IMG/VR virus record: IMGVR_UViG_3300034105_001039
Coordinates: 1 to 45,987 of that record
DNA from: a virus
Length of the DNA: 45,987 bases
Strand: one strand, 5' to 3'
Shown here: piece by piece, positions 31,801 through 39,026 of the stretch
How the letters are laid out: each line of letters begins with the position of its first letter
Position numbering within the stretch: position 1 is the first letter of the stretch
The notes under the pieces: generated by a model
Databases searched by the model: none
What the model was told of the DNA's origin: nothing
The model's input: the letters and a program-made list of their open reading frames with translations, nothing else
Program-made: the position numbers and the translations under genes

Positions 31801-31942
31801 CGGCGAGGATGGTGAAAATGATGACCTGTGGTTTGTGCCCAACGAAGGCGAAATTCAGTATCGTCGATTAGATGGTGACAATCATACATTAAAAATACAG
31901 TGGACCGCTACAGTGTTCTACGGTTCAGAATATTACGATTAA
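28832..31942 (+). CDS. Tail fibre/adhesin protein, 1036 aa
   Basis: The N-terminus TFPTDPANNELYTAPNGTVY, then IWDGEKWVV is a small module often found at the head of marine phage fibres. It is followed by SLGANGVLTLPNGSI and WTFGADGDLTLPVGG repeats shared with the neighbouring fibres. The middle has two G-x-x-Y-x-x-G repeats (GGINYLPGHKIKILGSALGG near residue 425, YGTNYVVGDVITLLGANITG near 515). The C-terminal about 230 residues, from GRVKLRSPGERRIEEVYGY, are a distinct aromatic, acidic module (VYYRILTGGAPVTWWDKDD, then TLKIQWTATVFYGSEYYD). This could be the receptor- or sugar-binding tip, which is inference. No enzyme motif. Confidence 0.82.
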   Translation: MTAITFPTDPANNELYTAPNGTVYIWDGEKWVVNSTIYTGPALENLSQDRVAPMFVNGVNTGITFAYNATTNVMTTSVADSDRLVNGAHTVSLGANGVLTLPNGSIINGSTIRGVAGTGELNYTGITIGPNSNDAEKTWMWVDHANAYISTDNSANTWTFNDAGALTFPQGTTIATADGTDAFIIDGAVDKDIQIYTYSGPTPTAHGWTFGADGDLTLPVGGDIKDSAGNSVLGGGEGLPTVTVPAETGTDYKGLQVSYGGFHTNTGQSSTRNVTKVVIHKPAATTTTITDDSDDDFFQVSGVGSSDILAMFVIIGDVNGEKPLSDITAFAEEVIDTVILFEGTEGEFRTVDQMKAAFDAAYADLVTAVGGVATNFEFFENNINVLNAGPTTVREGSGAIFEIQDLGDGTYNSSDVISGGINYLPGHKIKILGSALGGVDGVNDCIITVTSVDSEGISGRSVEGVAAGTEFLTYGPVTGTNYNVGSGFSVAVVYKYETYVGISSYGTNYVVGDVITLLGANITGGTTPANNITITVNSIGGLGEAYGSTSSGTAPVVWRNNNISDGGEDEYDSGNYINSSYLNEIAYNGGNTVVDGAAAFGTGSSYSFVYRDSIFGLFVTGNSSTTIGTSGSGPDSGSAIISGNIYGPNIAAQTFDNAVSHINIIGDPYAGPLITFTRTDYGDEIDEISEGLHITKDDQGWLYNALEDEEHGTNTPTGSLWNNDGWDDFSNVESRTYRPLESIWGGNFANIPGAKMIMLDTTTDKYWAIEFLSWTNNNQGGGASYTRQELDLDSLVNGIRFSDGTRLTSAEGIGRVKLRSPGERRIEEVYGYKQVSVTSRTTDDTVTTTVFSNNSNNTGYVGLSAVGAARDALIALASGNVYYRVQVSLNEDDWATGRATSWGNDNVTIYFDNGVRLAVAQGDTVYYRILTGGAPVTWWDKDDLPSGSSNFRGAVIKYHAYTGDATWIGTIHIVDDDGEEHITHTEVQSGGEDGENDDLWFVPNEGEIQYRRLDGDNHTLKIQWTATVFYGSEYYD

Positions 31943-31957
31943 TCAAGGGCGAATAAA

Positions 31958-34900
31958 ATGACAACAGTACGCAAAATAGTAACAAGTAAGATTGAAGGCG
32001 ACAACGCCAACAACAACAGTAGTAGTGAAATTCGCCCTCGCGGTGAACTTGGGGTTTATGAAAATACCGATAATGGCAACTTAGAACTTTTGATGTTTGA
32101 CGGTGTTAGACAAAACATAAGAAGTAAAGTATTAAGCAAAGGTATATTCTACGGCGGAAATGCCGACAGCGGTGACGGCGAAGGCCGCGATACTATCAAA
32201 CTGATCCCAGACGCTGTTCTATACCGCGGTAACGATGAATTTGAAGGTGACTACGGCGACCATCGATATCTCGTCATAGATCCTACTGGCCCCAATCACA
32301 TACACATTCGTGCTGGTGGTACAATAGATCAAAGTAGTGCTAATCTAATCTTGGGCGGTGAAAAGAATAGTGTTATAGTTAGCGACGATGATAAGTCAGT
32401 GACCATTACCGCCGAGAATACTCTAGGATCAAAAACTTGGATGTTTGATCAAGCTGGCCACATTACATTCCCTGACAACACAGTACAGACCACTGCCTAC
32501 ACTGGCAACAACCTTAATGTGTGGGTACAAGATTTTGAAACCGCAGCAGGAGCACCTGCCGATGTACCAGAGATGGCAGCGAGTGTTGAATATTTGGCTA
32601 ATGGTGACATTGTTGCCTTAATCAATCATGATACTATCGCTAGCGGTCGATTCAATAGTGTGGCAAGATTTGATTCTCTTGGCACAAAGATTTGGAGTAT
32701 GGCCTTTCAAGGTGCCCCAACAACTGACGGCTGGGGCATGGCAGTGGACAATGTTAATGGATTTATCTACGTTGCAGGTGTTGCCGATGATACAGAATCT
32801 GAAACTGCTATTTTAACTAAACTTAGTCAACTAGATGGCAATGTAGTATGGAGCAAGAAGTATACTGTTGGTGACGATAACACTAACTCAGTAGTTGATG
32901 TGGCATCAGATGGTAGTCCTATTGTAGTTGGTTATGCCGATAACGGCACAGACAGTCAAATAGTCACAAGTAAAATCAACGCTGACACTGGAGCAATCAC
33001 TTGGTCAAGAGCATTAAATGGACAAGGTGGTGAACTGGCCTATGGCATGGCTGTTGGTCCAACCAATGAAGTAGTCACTGTAGGCTACATGGATCAACTG
33101 GGTCTCGTCGATGCGGTGGCCACCCTGTATACTGTGCCAGCAAGCAATCCCAACTGGACACAGGGTGCTAGTTCAGTAGGTTTGATTGACTTCAGAGTTG
33201 ATTTTACTGATGGTGTTCCAACATTTACTAACATTGTTGATCCCCAAGGCGGCTGGACAGTAGATGGAACTATTGGCACAATCAACGGCTCTGCATTTGG
33301 TGGAGTAACAGGTGTAGACGACATGGTTGTTAAAGTTGGCTCACTGGCTGCTAACGAGTATGACGATCGTATGTTAGTTGTTAAGTACGATAGCGAGGGC
33401 GCAATACAGTGGCAACGAGCCATACAAGTTGACGCAGGATTCGCCTGTAAGGGAGCAGATGCTGATATAGACAGTGAAGGCAACATCTATGTTTGCGGAA
33501 ACTATGTCTATGAAGGACCTCAACTGTTTGATGATGACAATGCCATGATCATCATCAAGTTTAACAGCCTAGGTGTTAAACAATGGACACGTAAGGTAGT
33601 AGGCGATTGTGATGATTTTGCTAACAGTATTGTAGTTGGTCCTGACGATTGTCTATACCTATCGGCAATAACTGGCAATAACAATACTAGCGACTACAGC
33701 ATGGTCATTGCCAAGTATAATCTAGACGGTACTGTGGTATGGCAGAGATTGTTGGACAACACAACCACTTGGACATTTAGTGGTGGCGTTTGGTTCGGTC
33801 CACAAGGAGGTGGCAGTAATCTGGCAATTAAATCAGGTTATGTAGCAGTAGGCGGCGGCTACGGTGATCCGTTTGGTACAGTTAGCCACGCTATTGTGGC
33901 ACAGTTTTCCGATGACGGAACAGTGTTCGCTGCGGGCGACTATGACTTTAAGGCTGCTACATTTAGCGGACTATTGGATGAGTCTGCCAGCAACATTGTA
34001 GTGGTCAACGCTGCCAAAGCAGACAGCAACTATGCCAGTGCGTTTACCATAACTGATTTTGATCCAGACTTTGATCTTACCAGTGACCTAGTCGGTACAC
34101 TGTACACACAAGGTAGCATTGGCACTATCAACAGCATAGACAACGGCCAATACTCAGTTGGTATAGACAACAACGGTGTTGTCACTATGAGTACTAGCCG
34201 TGGCACATTAGAGTTCGGCGCACTACCAGAACCGGGCGGCACGACTCACTTCCACGTTATGAAAGGCACTGGTCAAAATAGCATGGACTTGTACTTTGGT
34301 GATGACTTCAACTATGTTCTTCAACGCTCTGACGCATATCAAGGAAGTGCTGCATACGGTGTTGAGATTGGTGCTAACGACAATGATGGTGGTGCTCAGC
34401 ATGTATGGAGATTTGGCACAGATGGTACTACAACATTCCCCCAAAACACCATTAAAAACGTAGACGATACATCTATAAAAATAGGAAATCCACTAGTAAG
34501 TGGTGTCGTTGTAGCCACTGTAGATGAGCTTGTACCACCGGGTGGCGTTTGGCGTTTGTTTATTGACTCCAATATATACCCTGCCTTGGGTACAACTGTT
34601 CATATAGGCGGTACTGTGACCACAGCATGGGGAACGCCAATAATTGCTACAATCACAGATATCCAAGAAGATACCAACACCGACAGGTGGATAATTCTTG
34701 TTGCCCAAGATATTACCGCAGGATTTGATGATGGACCAAAAACAGTTTCATTTGCGGAATCGTACAAGACTTGGACCTTTGGCACAGATGGTACACTAAC
34801 ATTACCAAAAAATAGCAGTGTAGGAGAAGTTACACCCGCTACAGGTGCCGCGGCGCATGTAATAGTAATACAAAGTGCTTCTAGTATTTTAAATACATCT

Positions 34901-35911
34901 TTTGCCTCATTACCGCCAGCACCCATATCCAACTATGCTGTTCCTGGAACTGATATTGTAGTCAATGTCACTTGGAATACAAATGGCGAAGACTATCATG
35001 CTCCAGCATTTGTAGTGGTCAACGGTGGCTCTGGTCACACAGGCGGTGGCGAATCTGGTGGCGGTGATGTACTAACTGTTCCTTATGCTGACATGGGAAT
35101 ATCGGGCGGTGGCAACTGGACTTGGTATGTGGCTGACATTGCCAGTGATGTTGTATTGACAGCAGGACTTGAAAGTTGGACATTTGGTGGAGATGGTAGT
35201 TTAACATTCCCAGACGCCACAGTACAGACTACTGCCTACCCTGGTGTTACCACTGTGGCCAAGAATGGTCCAGTAGCTGAAGATGTAGGCAAAGGTGAAG
35301 CCGCAACAGTCACCATATCACCTAGCAACAATATTAACCTAAACGTAGGCACAGTACTTGGTGTAGTATTTGGTACAGGATTTACACTTGACATCACAGT
35401 GGCAGCTAACGGCGACATTAGTGCTGTGGTTACTGATAGTGCTGTTAATCTCAGCGTTGGCGATTATGGAACAGTATTAGGTGGTGGATCACTAGGTGGA
35501 ACAATGGGAGTTGATGACACTACATTTACTGTGGCCACATTGACCAACGTTATCGCAGCCACTGCTATAGATGTAACTAAGACTATCAACAAACTGTCAG
35601 AAGGTGTTTATACTCTAGCTGATGGTGTTGAAGGACAAATCATGTATCTAGTTCCTACAGAAGGTGGAGTTGATATAGGTGACTCAGCCAACGTAGTAAT
35701 CAATATACCAGGAAAATCTAGAACCAGTGGTAGATATACCGGACAACAATATATCTCTATTGGTGGGAATTTCAATGTATTCTATCCATTCAAGACGATT
35801 GCTACGCCTGATGTTACAGGAGCCGCTGATGTTTATGTAGACACAAACGTTTGTACTTTGATATTTACAGATGACGCCTGGCAAGCACAGGGCGGATCTT
35901 GGGCTGTTTAA
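31958..35911 (+). CDS. Fibre/adhesin with predicted beta-propeller, 1317 aa
   Basis: The N-terminal part (KIVTSKIEGDN, RPRGELGVYENTDNGNLELL) and WMFDQAGHITFPDNTVQTTA match the fibre repeat style. From about residue 195 to 640 there are repeated blades of type NGFIYVAGVADDTESETAIL, then TKLSQLDGNVVWSKKYTVG. Further ones include GNIYVCGNYVYEG, KFNSLGVKQWTRKVVGD and DCLYLSAITGNNNTSDYSMV, i.e. the 'G-x-x-Y-V-x-G...G-x-x-x-W-x-[RK]' pattern of SBBP/PQQ-like beta-propellers. After it more W-x-F-x-x-D-G repeats follow (WRFGTDGTTTFP, WTFGTDGTLTLP, WTFGGDGSLTFP). The C-terminus (TPDVTGAADVYVDTNVCTLI) resembles a fibre tip. A propeller inside a phage fibre could bind a sugar or protein receptor. Confidence 0.83.
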   Translation: MTTVRKIVTSKIEGDNANNNSSSEIRPRGELGVYENTDNGNLELLMFDGVRQNIRSKVLSKGIFYGGNADSGDGEGRDTIKLIPDAVLYRGNDEFEGDYGDHRYLVIDPTGPNHIHIRAGGTIDQSSANLILGGEKNSVIVSDDDKSVTITAENTLGSKTWMFDQAGHITFPDNTVQTTAYTGNNLNVWVQDFETAAGAPADVPEMAASVEYLANGDIVALINHDTIASGRFNSVARFDSLGTKIWSMAFQGAPTTDGWGMAVDNVNGFIYVAGVADDTESETAILTKLSQLDGNVVWSKKYTVGDDNTNSVVDVASDGSPIVVGYADNGTDSQIVTSKINADTGAITWSRALNGQGGELAYGMAVGPTNEVVTVGYMDQLGLVDAVATLYTVPASNPNWTQGASSVGLIDFRVDFTDGVPTFTNIVDPQGGWTVDGTIGTINGSAFGGVTGVDDMVVKVGSLAANEYDDRMLVVKYDSEGAIQWQRAIQVDAGFACKGADADIDSEGNIYVCGNYVYEGPQLFDDDNAMIIIKFNSLGVKQWTRKVVGDCDDFANSIVVGPDDCLYLSAITGNNNTSDYSMVIAKYNLDGTVVWQRLLDNTTTWTFSGGVWFGPQGGGSNLAIKSGYVAVGGGYGDPFGTVSHAIVAQFSDDGTVFAAGDYDFKAATFSGLLDESASNIVVVNAAKADSNYASAFTITDFDPDFDLTSDLVGTLYTQGSIGTINSIDNGQYSVGIDNNGVVTMSTSRGTLEFGALPEPGGTTHFHVMKGTGQNSMDLYFGDDFNYVLQRSDAYQGSAAYGVEIGANDNDGGAQHVWRFGTDGTTTFPQNTIKNVDDTSIKIGNPLVSGVVVATVDELVPPGGVWRLFIDSNIYPALGTTVHIGGTVTTAWGTPIIATITDIQEDTNTDRWIILVAQDITAGFDDGPKTVSFAESYKTWTFGTDGTLTLPKNSSVGEVTPATGAAAHVIVIQSASSILNTSFASLPPAPISNYAVPGTDIVVNVTWNTNGEDYHAPAFVVVNGGSGHTGGGESGGGDVLTVPYADMGISGGGNWTWYVADIASDVVLTAGLESWTFGGDGSLTFPDATVQTTAYPGVTTVAKNGPVAEDVGKGEAATVTISPSNNINLNVGTVLGVVFGTGFTLDITVAANGDISAVVTDSAVNLSVGDYGTVLGGGSLGGTMGVDDTTFTVATLTNVIAATAIDVTKTINKLSEGVYTLADGVEGQIMYLVPTEGGVDIGDSANVVINIPGKSRTSGRYTGQQYISIGGNFNVFYPFKTIATPDVTGAADVYVDTNVCTLIFTDDAWQAQGGSWAV

Positions 35912-35922
35912 CGTATATTAAA

Positions 35923-35956
35923 TTAGCTAGGTTTGGCAAAACTGCAAACCGGCTAA
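35923..35956 (+). other. Stem-loop overlapping a late promoter
   Basis: TTAGC-ta-GGTTTG (35923-35935) pairs with CAAACC-g-GCTAA (35945-35956), 11 base pairs with small bulges, in the gap after the beta-propeller fibre gene. It lacks a U-tract. Its right arm contains the first half of the GCTAAATA element. Confidence 0.55.
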
Positions 35957-35959
35957 ATA
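35952..35959 (+). promoter_or_regulatory. Late promoter-like GCTAAATA
   Basis: 18 bases before ATG 35978 with AGAGAGCG between. Same octamer as at the SOD promoter. Confidence 0.55.
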
Positions 35960-35977
35960 TACTAAAGAGAGCGAAAT

Positions 35978-37357
35978 ATGAGCATACTTCAAGTTAATCT
36001 AGGACAATACGCAAACGACGGTACCGGAGATGATCTGCGCACGGCCTTTGAAAAAGCCAACGCTAATTTCTCCGATATAGATCTAACTCGTGTTATAAGC
36101 GCAGATAATCTAGGTTCGGGCGCTGGTATTTTTAAAGAAAAAGTAGGCAATAACTTAAAGTTACGATCTATTAAGCAAGGTTTAAACGTAACAGTTGTAG
36201 AAACAGCCAACGAAATTACCATAGCTACCCCAGATAGTATTAATGAATTAAACGAAGATACTACACCAACACTGGGCGGAAATTTAAATTTAAACGGATA
36301 CAATGTTGTCGGACTGGGTAATATCGACATAGAAGGTAATGTGCTTGCCAACAATTTTGTAGGCGCATTAAACGGCAATATCTATGTTGAAGATGCAGCA
36401 ATATCAATAACTGCGCTTAATACTGATAATAGCGACTACGAACCCATTAGTTTAAATGCTATCACTATTAATGGAAATAATAACCTAGTTCCCGGAACTA
36501 CTTATATTTCAACGTTACCCGGAGATAGTCTAGGTATCCTTTCTGAAGTAGATTTAGAATTAACAGCCGTATCAGGCGAGATTAGAGTAACAGGCAGTAT
36601 TGTTAGCCAAGACACTATCACAGCCACTACATTTATTGGTAATGTTATTGGTAATGTAAACGGTATTATTAGTAGGATTGATAATCACAGTATACGAGCA
36701 TTGGGTGACGTTGCAGACGCATTGCCGTCAAACGGGCAAGTATTAACATGGAACGGTACTTTTTGGGTTCCCGATACAATTCCAGGAACAGGCCCAAATA
36801 CAGAAGATTACGACTTTGGTCAAATAGGAGTTGCTGTAACTAGTCCTTTGCAACTATTATTGCAATCATCATCAATCGACTTTGGAACATTTGTTTCATC
36901 AAGCAATGTATTACTGGATCTTGGACGCTTTGTATCAGACAGCAATCCGTATTATTCATTGTCAAGAAGTTCAGCATCAGTAGTAGAAGGACTGAGTGTT
37001 TCAATTACATTGACTACATTAAATGTAGAAGACGATACTATTGTACCATATACTATTACAGGTGTAACTCCAGCTGATATCGAAGGCATGAGCCTAACAG
37101 GTGTGTTTACCATTGTTGATAATACAGCTAGTCTAGTAATCGACACTACATTAGACCTATTAGAAGAAACTAATGAATTACTAATACTAACATTAGATGA
37201 TGTTCCTGACGTGTTTGTTTCTGTAACTATTATAGACTCTGTCAGTACAGTAGACGGTGGTAGTCCGGGTACGCCAGCATTTACTACAATCAGCGACGGT
37301 GGTAGTCCAAGCACTACACTTTTTGAAATTACATATGACGGTGGAACACCTGACTAA
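35978..37357 (+). CDS. Fibre-associated structural protein, 459 aa
   Basis: The N-terminus (LQVNLGQYANDGTGDDLRTA, then FEKANANFSDI) is the third copy of the putative virion anchor motif. VEDTxP-type module: NELNEDTTPTLGGNLNLNGY (about 88-107), a short repeat common in phage fibres that also occurs in the next protein. In the middle GDVADALPSNGQVLTWNGTFW is another fibre module. The second half (RSSASVVEGLSVSITLTTLN, then DDTIVPYTITGV) looks like a Calx-beta or Ig-like strand sandwich, ending in GGSPG repeats. Late promoter element upstream. Probable accessory fibre or collar protein. Confidence 0.8.
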   Translation: MSILQVNLGQYANDGTGDDLRTAFEKANANFSDIDLTRVISADNLGSGAGIFKEKVGNNLKLRSIKQGLNVTVVETANEITIATPDSINELNEDTTPTLGGNLNLNGYNVVGLGNIDIEGNVLANNFVGALNGNIYVEDAAISITALNTDNSDYEPISLNAITINGNNNLVPGTTYISTLPGDSLGILSEVDLELTAVSGEIRVTGSIVSQDTITATTFIGNVIGNVNGIISRIDNHSIRALGDVADALPSNGQVLTWNGTFWVPDTIPGTGPNTEDYDFGQIGVAVTSPLQLLLQSSSIDFGTFVSSSNVLLDLGRFVSDSNPYYSLSRSSASVVEGLSVSITLTTLNVEDDTIVPYTITGVTPADIEGMSLTGVFTIVDNTASLVIDTTLDLLEETNELLILTLDDVPDVFVSVTIIDSVSTVDGGSPGTPAFTTISDGGSPSTTLFEITYDGGTPD

Positions 37358-37384
37358 ACCAAATTATAGAGGAATTTTTTAATC

Positions 37385-39025
37385 ATGACTGTAAAAATAC
37401 AAGTTAGACGAGGTACATCAGTACAATGGTCAACATCGAACCCAATATTAAGTGCTGGCGAGCCAGGATACGATACCACTGAACGTCAAATTAAGATTGG
37501 TGACGGCACTACAGCTTGGAACAGTTTACCTTACACCAGTGCATACGTTAACATTAACGATCTAGAAGATGTTGTTATTACTGGTCCTTCTACGGGACAA
37601 GTGCTAAAGTATGATGGCAGTAATTGGGTTAACGGAACAGATGCTGGATTAACCTATGCGATTTCAGCAGAAACAGCAACCGGCGGCACTAATTTAAGAC
37701 TAACTCCTAGTACGGGTAGTGCTGATGATGTTAAGTTAGCAGCAGGTACAAACGTTACGGTTACAAGAACTGATGCTAGCACAATTACTATTGCCAGTTC
37801 AGCTTCAGGATTATTAAATGTTGTAGAAGATACTAGTCCGCAACTAGGTGGAAATCTTGATGTTAACGGACATAGCATTGTTGGCGATATTATTTCTAGT
37901 ACAACAAATACATACGACCTTGGTAGCTCAACAGTAAAATTTAATGATTTGTTTTTACACGGATCTATCAATGTCGGTAGCACTTCATCAATTACCACTG
38001 CAGGAAATAATTTACAGTTAGTAACACCCGGTGGCTTTGTTGAATTGCCAGCAGGATCTACAGTCGGTGGAGTAAGTATTGGAGCATTAAATATTCAAGG
38101 TACAGTAGCTGACTATACCGCATTACTAACTATTACAGGGCAACAAACAGGTGATAGTTACGTAGTTACATCACCTGCGCCTTCGCACTTATGGACATGG
38201 GACAGTACGCAATGGGTCGATCTCGGTGAGTTTCAAGGCCCAGCAGGTGCTGACGGAGCAGATGGTGCAGACGGAACAGATGGTGTTGGTATTACCAGTA
38301 TTATTAGAACTAACGGTGATGGGTCTGCTGGATCTTTAGATACTTACACTATAACCTATACCGATTTAACTACTTCAACATTCGATGTTCAAAATGGTGC
38401 AGACGGAACAGATGGTGCAGACGGAACAGATGGTAGCAATGGTACTAACGGAGAAGGTGTTCCTACAGGTGGTACAACTGGACAGTATCTACGTAAGACT
38501 AGCGGTACAGACTACGCAACAGCATGGGATACAGTAACCTTAAGTGATTTAGGTATTAGCGACGGCACTAACGGGCAAGTACTTACAACCAACGGGTCTG
38601 GCACATTTACATTTACCACTGTTAGTGGTGGTGGTGGTACTGGATTAGGAACAAGGGCGCCGGCAGCAGTTACTAGTGGTTCAATTGCAAATAACGCTTC
38701 GTGGACTGGTAGCATTACAGGATTTAAAACTTATGCACTTCTTAAAATTCAAACCAGTGCTGCAGCTTGGGTAAGATTGTATACAGACTCAGCATCACTA
38801 ACAGCTGATGGTACAAGATTACAAGGCAGTGATCCTCTTCCAGGAGCAGGAGTAATTGCAGAAGTAATTACAACATCAGCACAAACAATTTTAATTAGTC
38901 CGGGAACTATTGGATTCAATGCTGAATCTAGCCCAACTACTGCTATACCAATTGCTGTGACAAATTTAAGTGGAGCTACTGGGACTATTACAGTCACGTT
39001 AACAATACTACAACTAGAGGCATAA
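37385..39025 (+). CDS. Tail fibre protein with Mtd_N-like N-terminus, 546 aa
   Basis: Begins VKIQVRRGTSVQWSTSNPIL, then LSAGEPGYDTTERQIKIGDG and TTAWNSLPY, the pattern of the Major tropism determinant N-terminal domain that attaches fibres to virions. Then come DLEDVVITGPSTGQVLKYDG, EDTSPQLGGNLDVNGHSIVG, a short collagen-like stretch (GPAGADGADGADGTDGVG near 285 and again near 340) and TGQYLRKTSGTDYATAWDTV. A C-terminal about 130-residue head (NASWTGSITGFKTYALLKIQ onward) is a jelly-roll-like tip. It is followed by the subtilase gene with only one base between. No diversity-generating variable repeat or reverse transcriptase is visible. Confidence 0.85.
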   Translation: MTVKIQVRRGTSVQWSTSNPILSAGEPGYDTTERQIKIGDGTTAWNSLPYTSAYVNINDLEDVVITGPSTGQVLKYDGSNWVNGTDAGLTYAISAETATGGTNLRLTPSTGSADDVKLAAGTNVTVTRTDASTITIASSASGLLNVVEDTSPQLGGNLDVNGHSIVGDIISSTTNTYDLGSSTVKFNDLFLHGSINVGSTSSITTAGNNLQLVTPGGFVELPAGSTVGGVSIGALNIQGTVADYTALLTITGQQTGDSYVVTSPAPSHLWTWDSTQWVDLGEFQGPAGADGADGADGTDGVGITSIIRTNGDGSAGSLDTYTITYTDLTTSTFDVQNGADGTDGADGTDGSNGTNGEGVPTGGTTGQYLRKTSGTDYATAWDTVTLSDLGISDGTNGQVLTTNGSGTFTFTTVSGGGGTGLGTRAPAAVTSGSIANNASWTGSITGFKTYALLKIQTSAAAWVRLYTDSASLTADGTRLQGSDPLPGAGVIAEVITTSAQTILISPGTIGFNAESSPTTAIPIAVTNLSGATGTITVTLTILQLEA

Positions 39026-39026
39026 T

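Noticed and set aside
37385-39025. Diversity-generating retroelement, suggested by the Mtd_N-like fibre
   Set aside because: No reverse transcriptase, template repeat or adenine-biased variable repeat is visible in the window; Mtd_N domains are common without DGRs.
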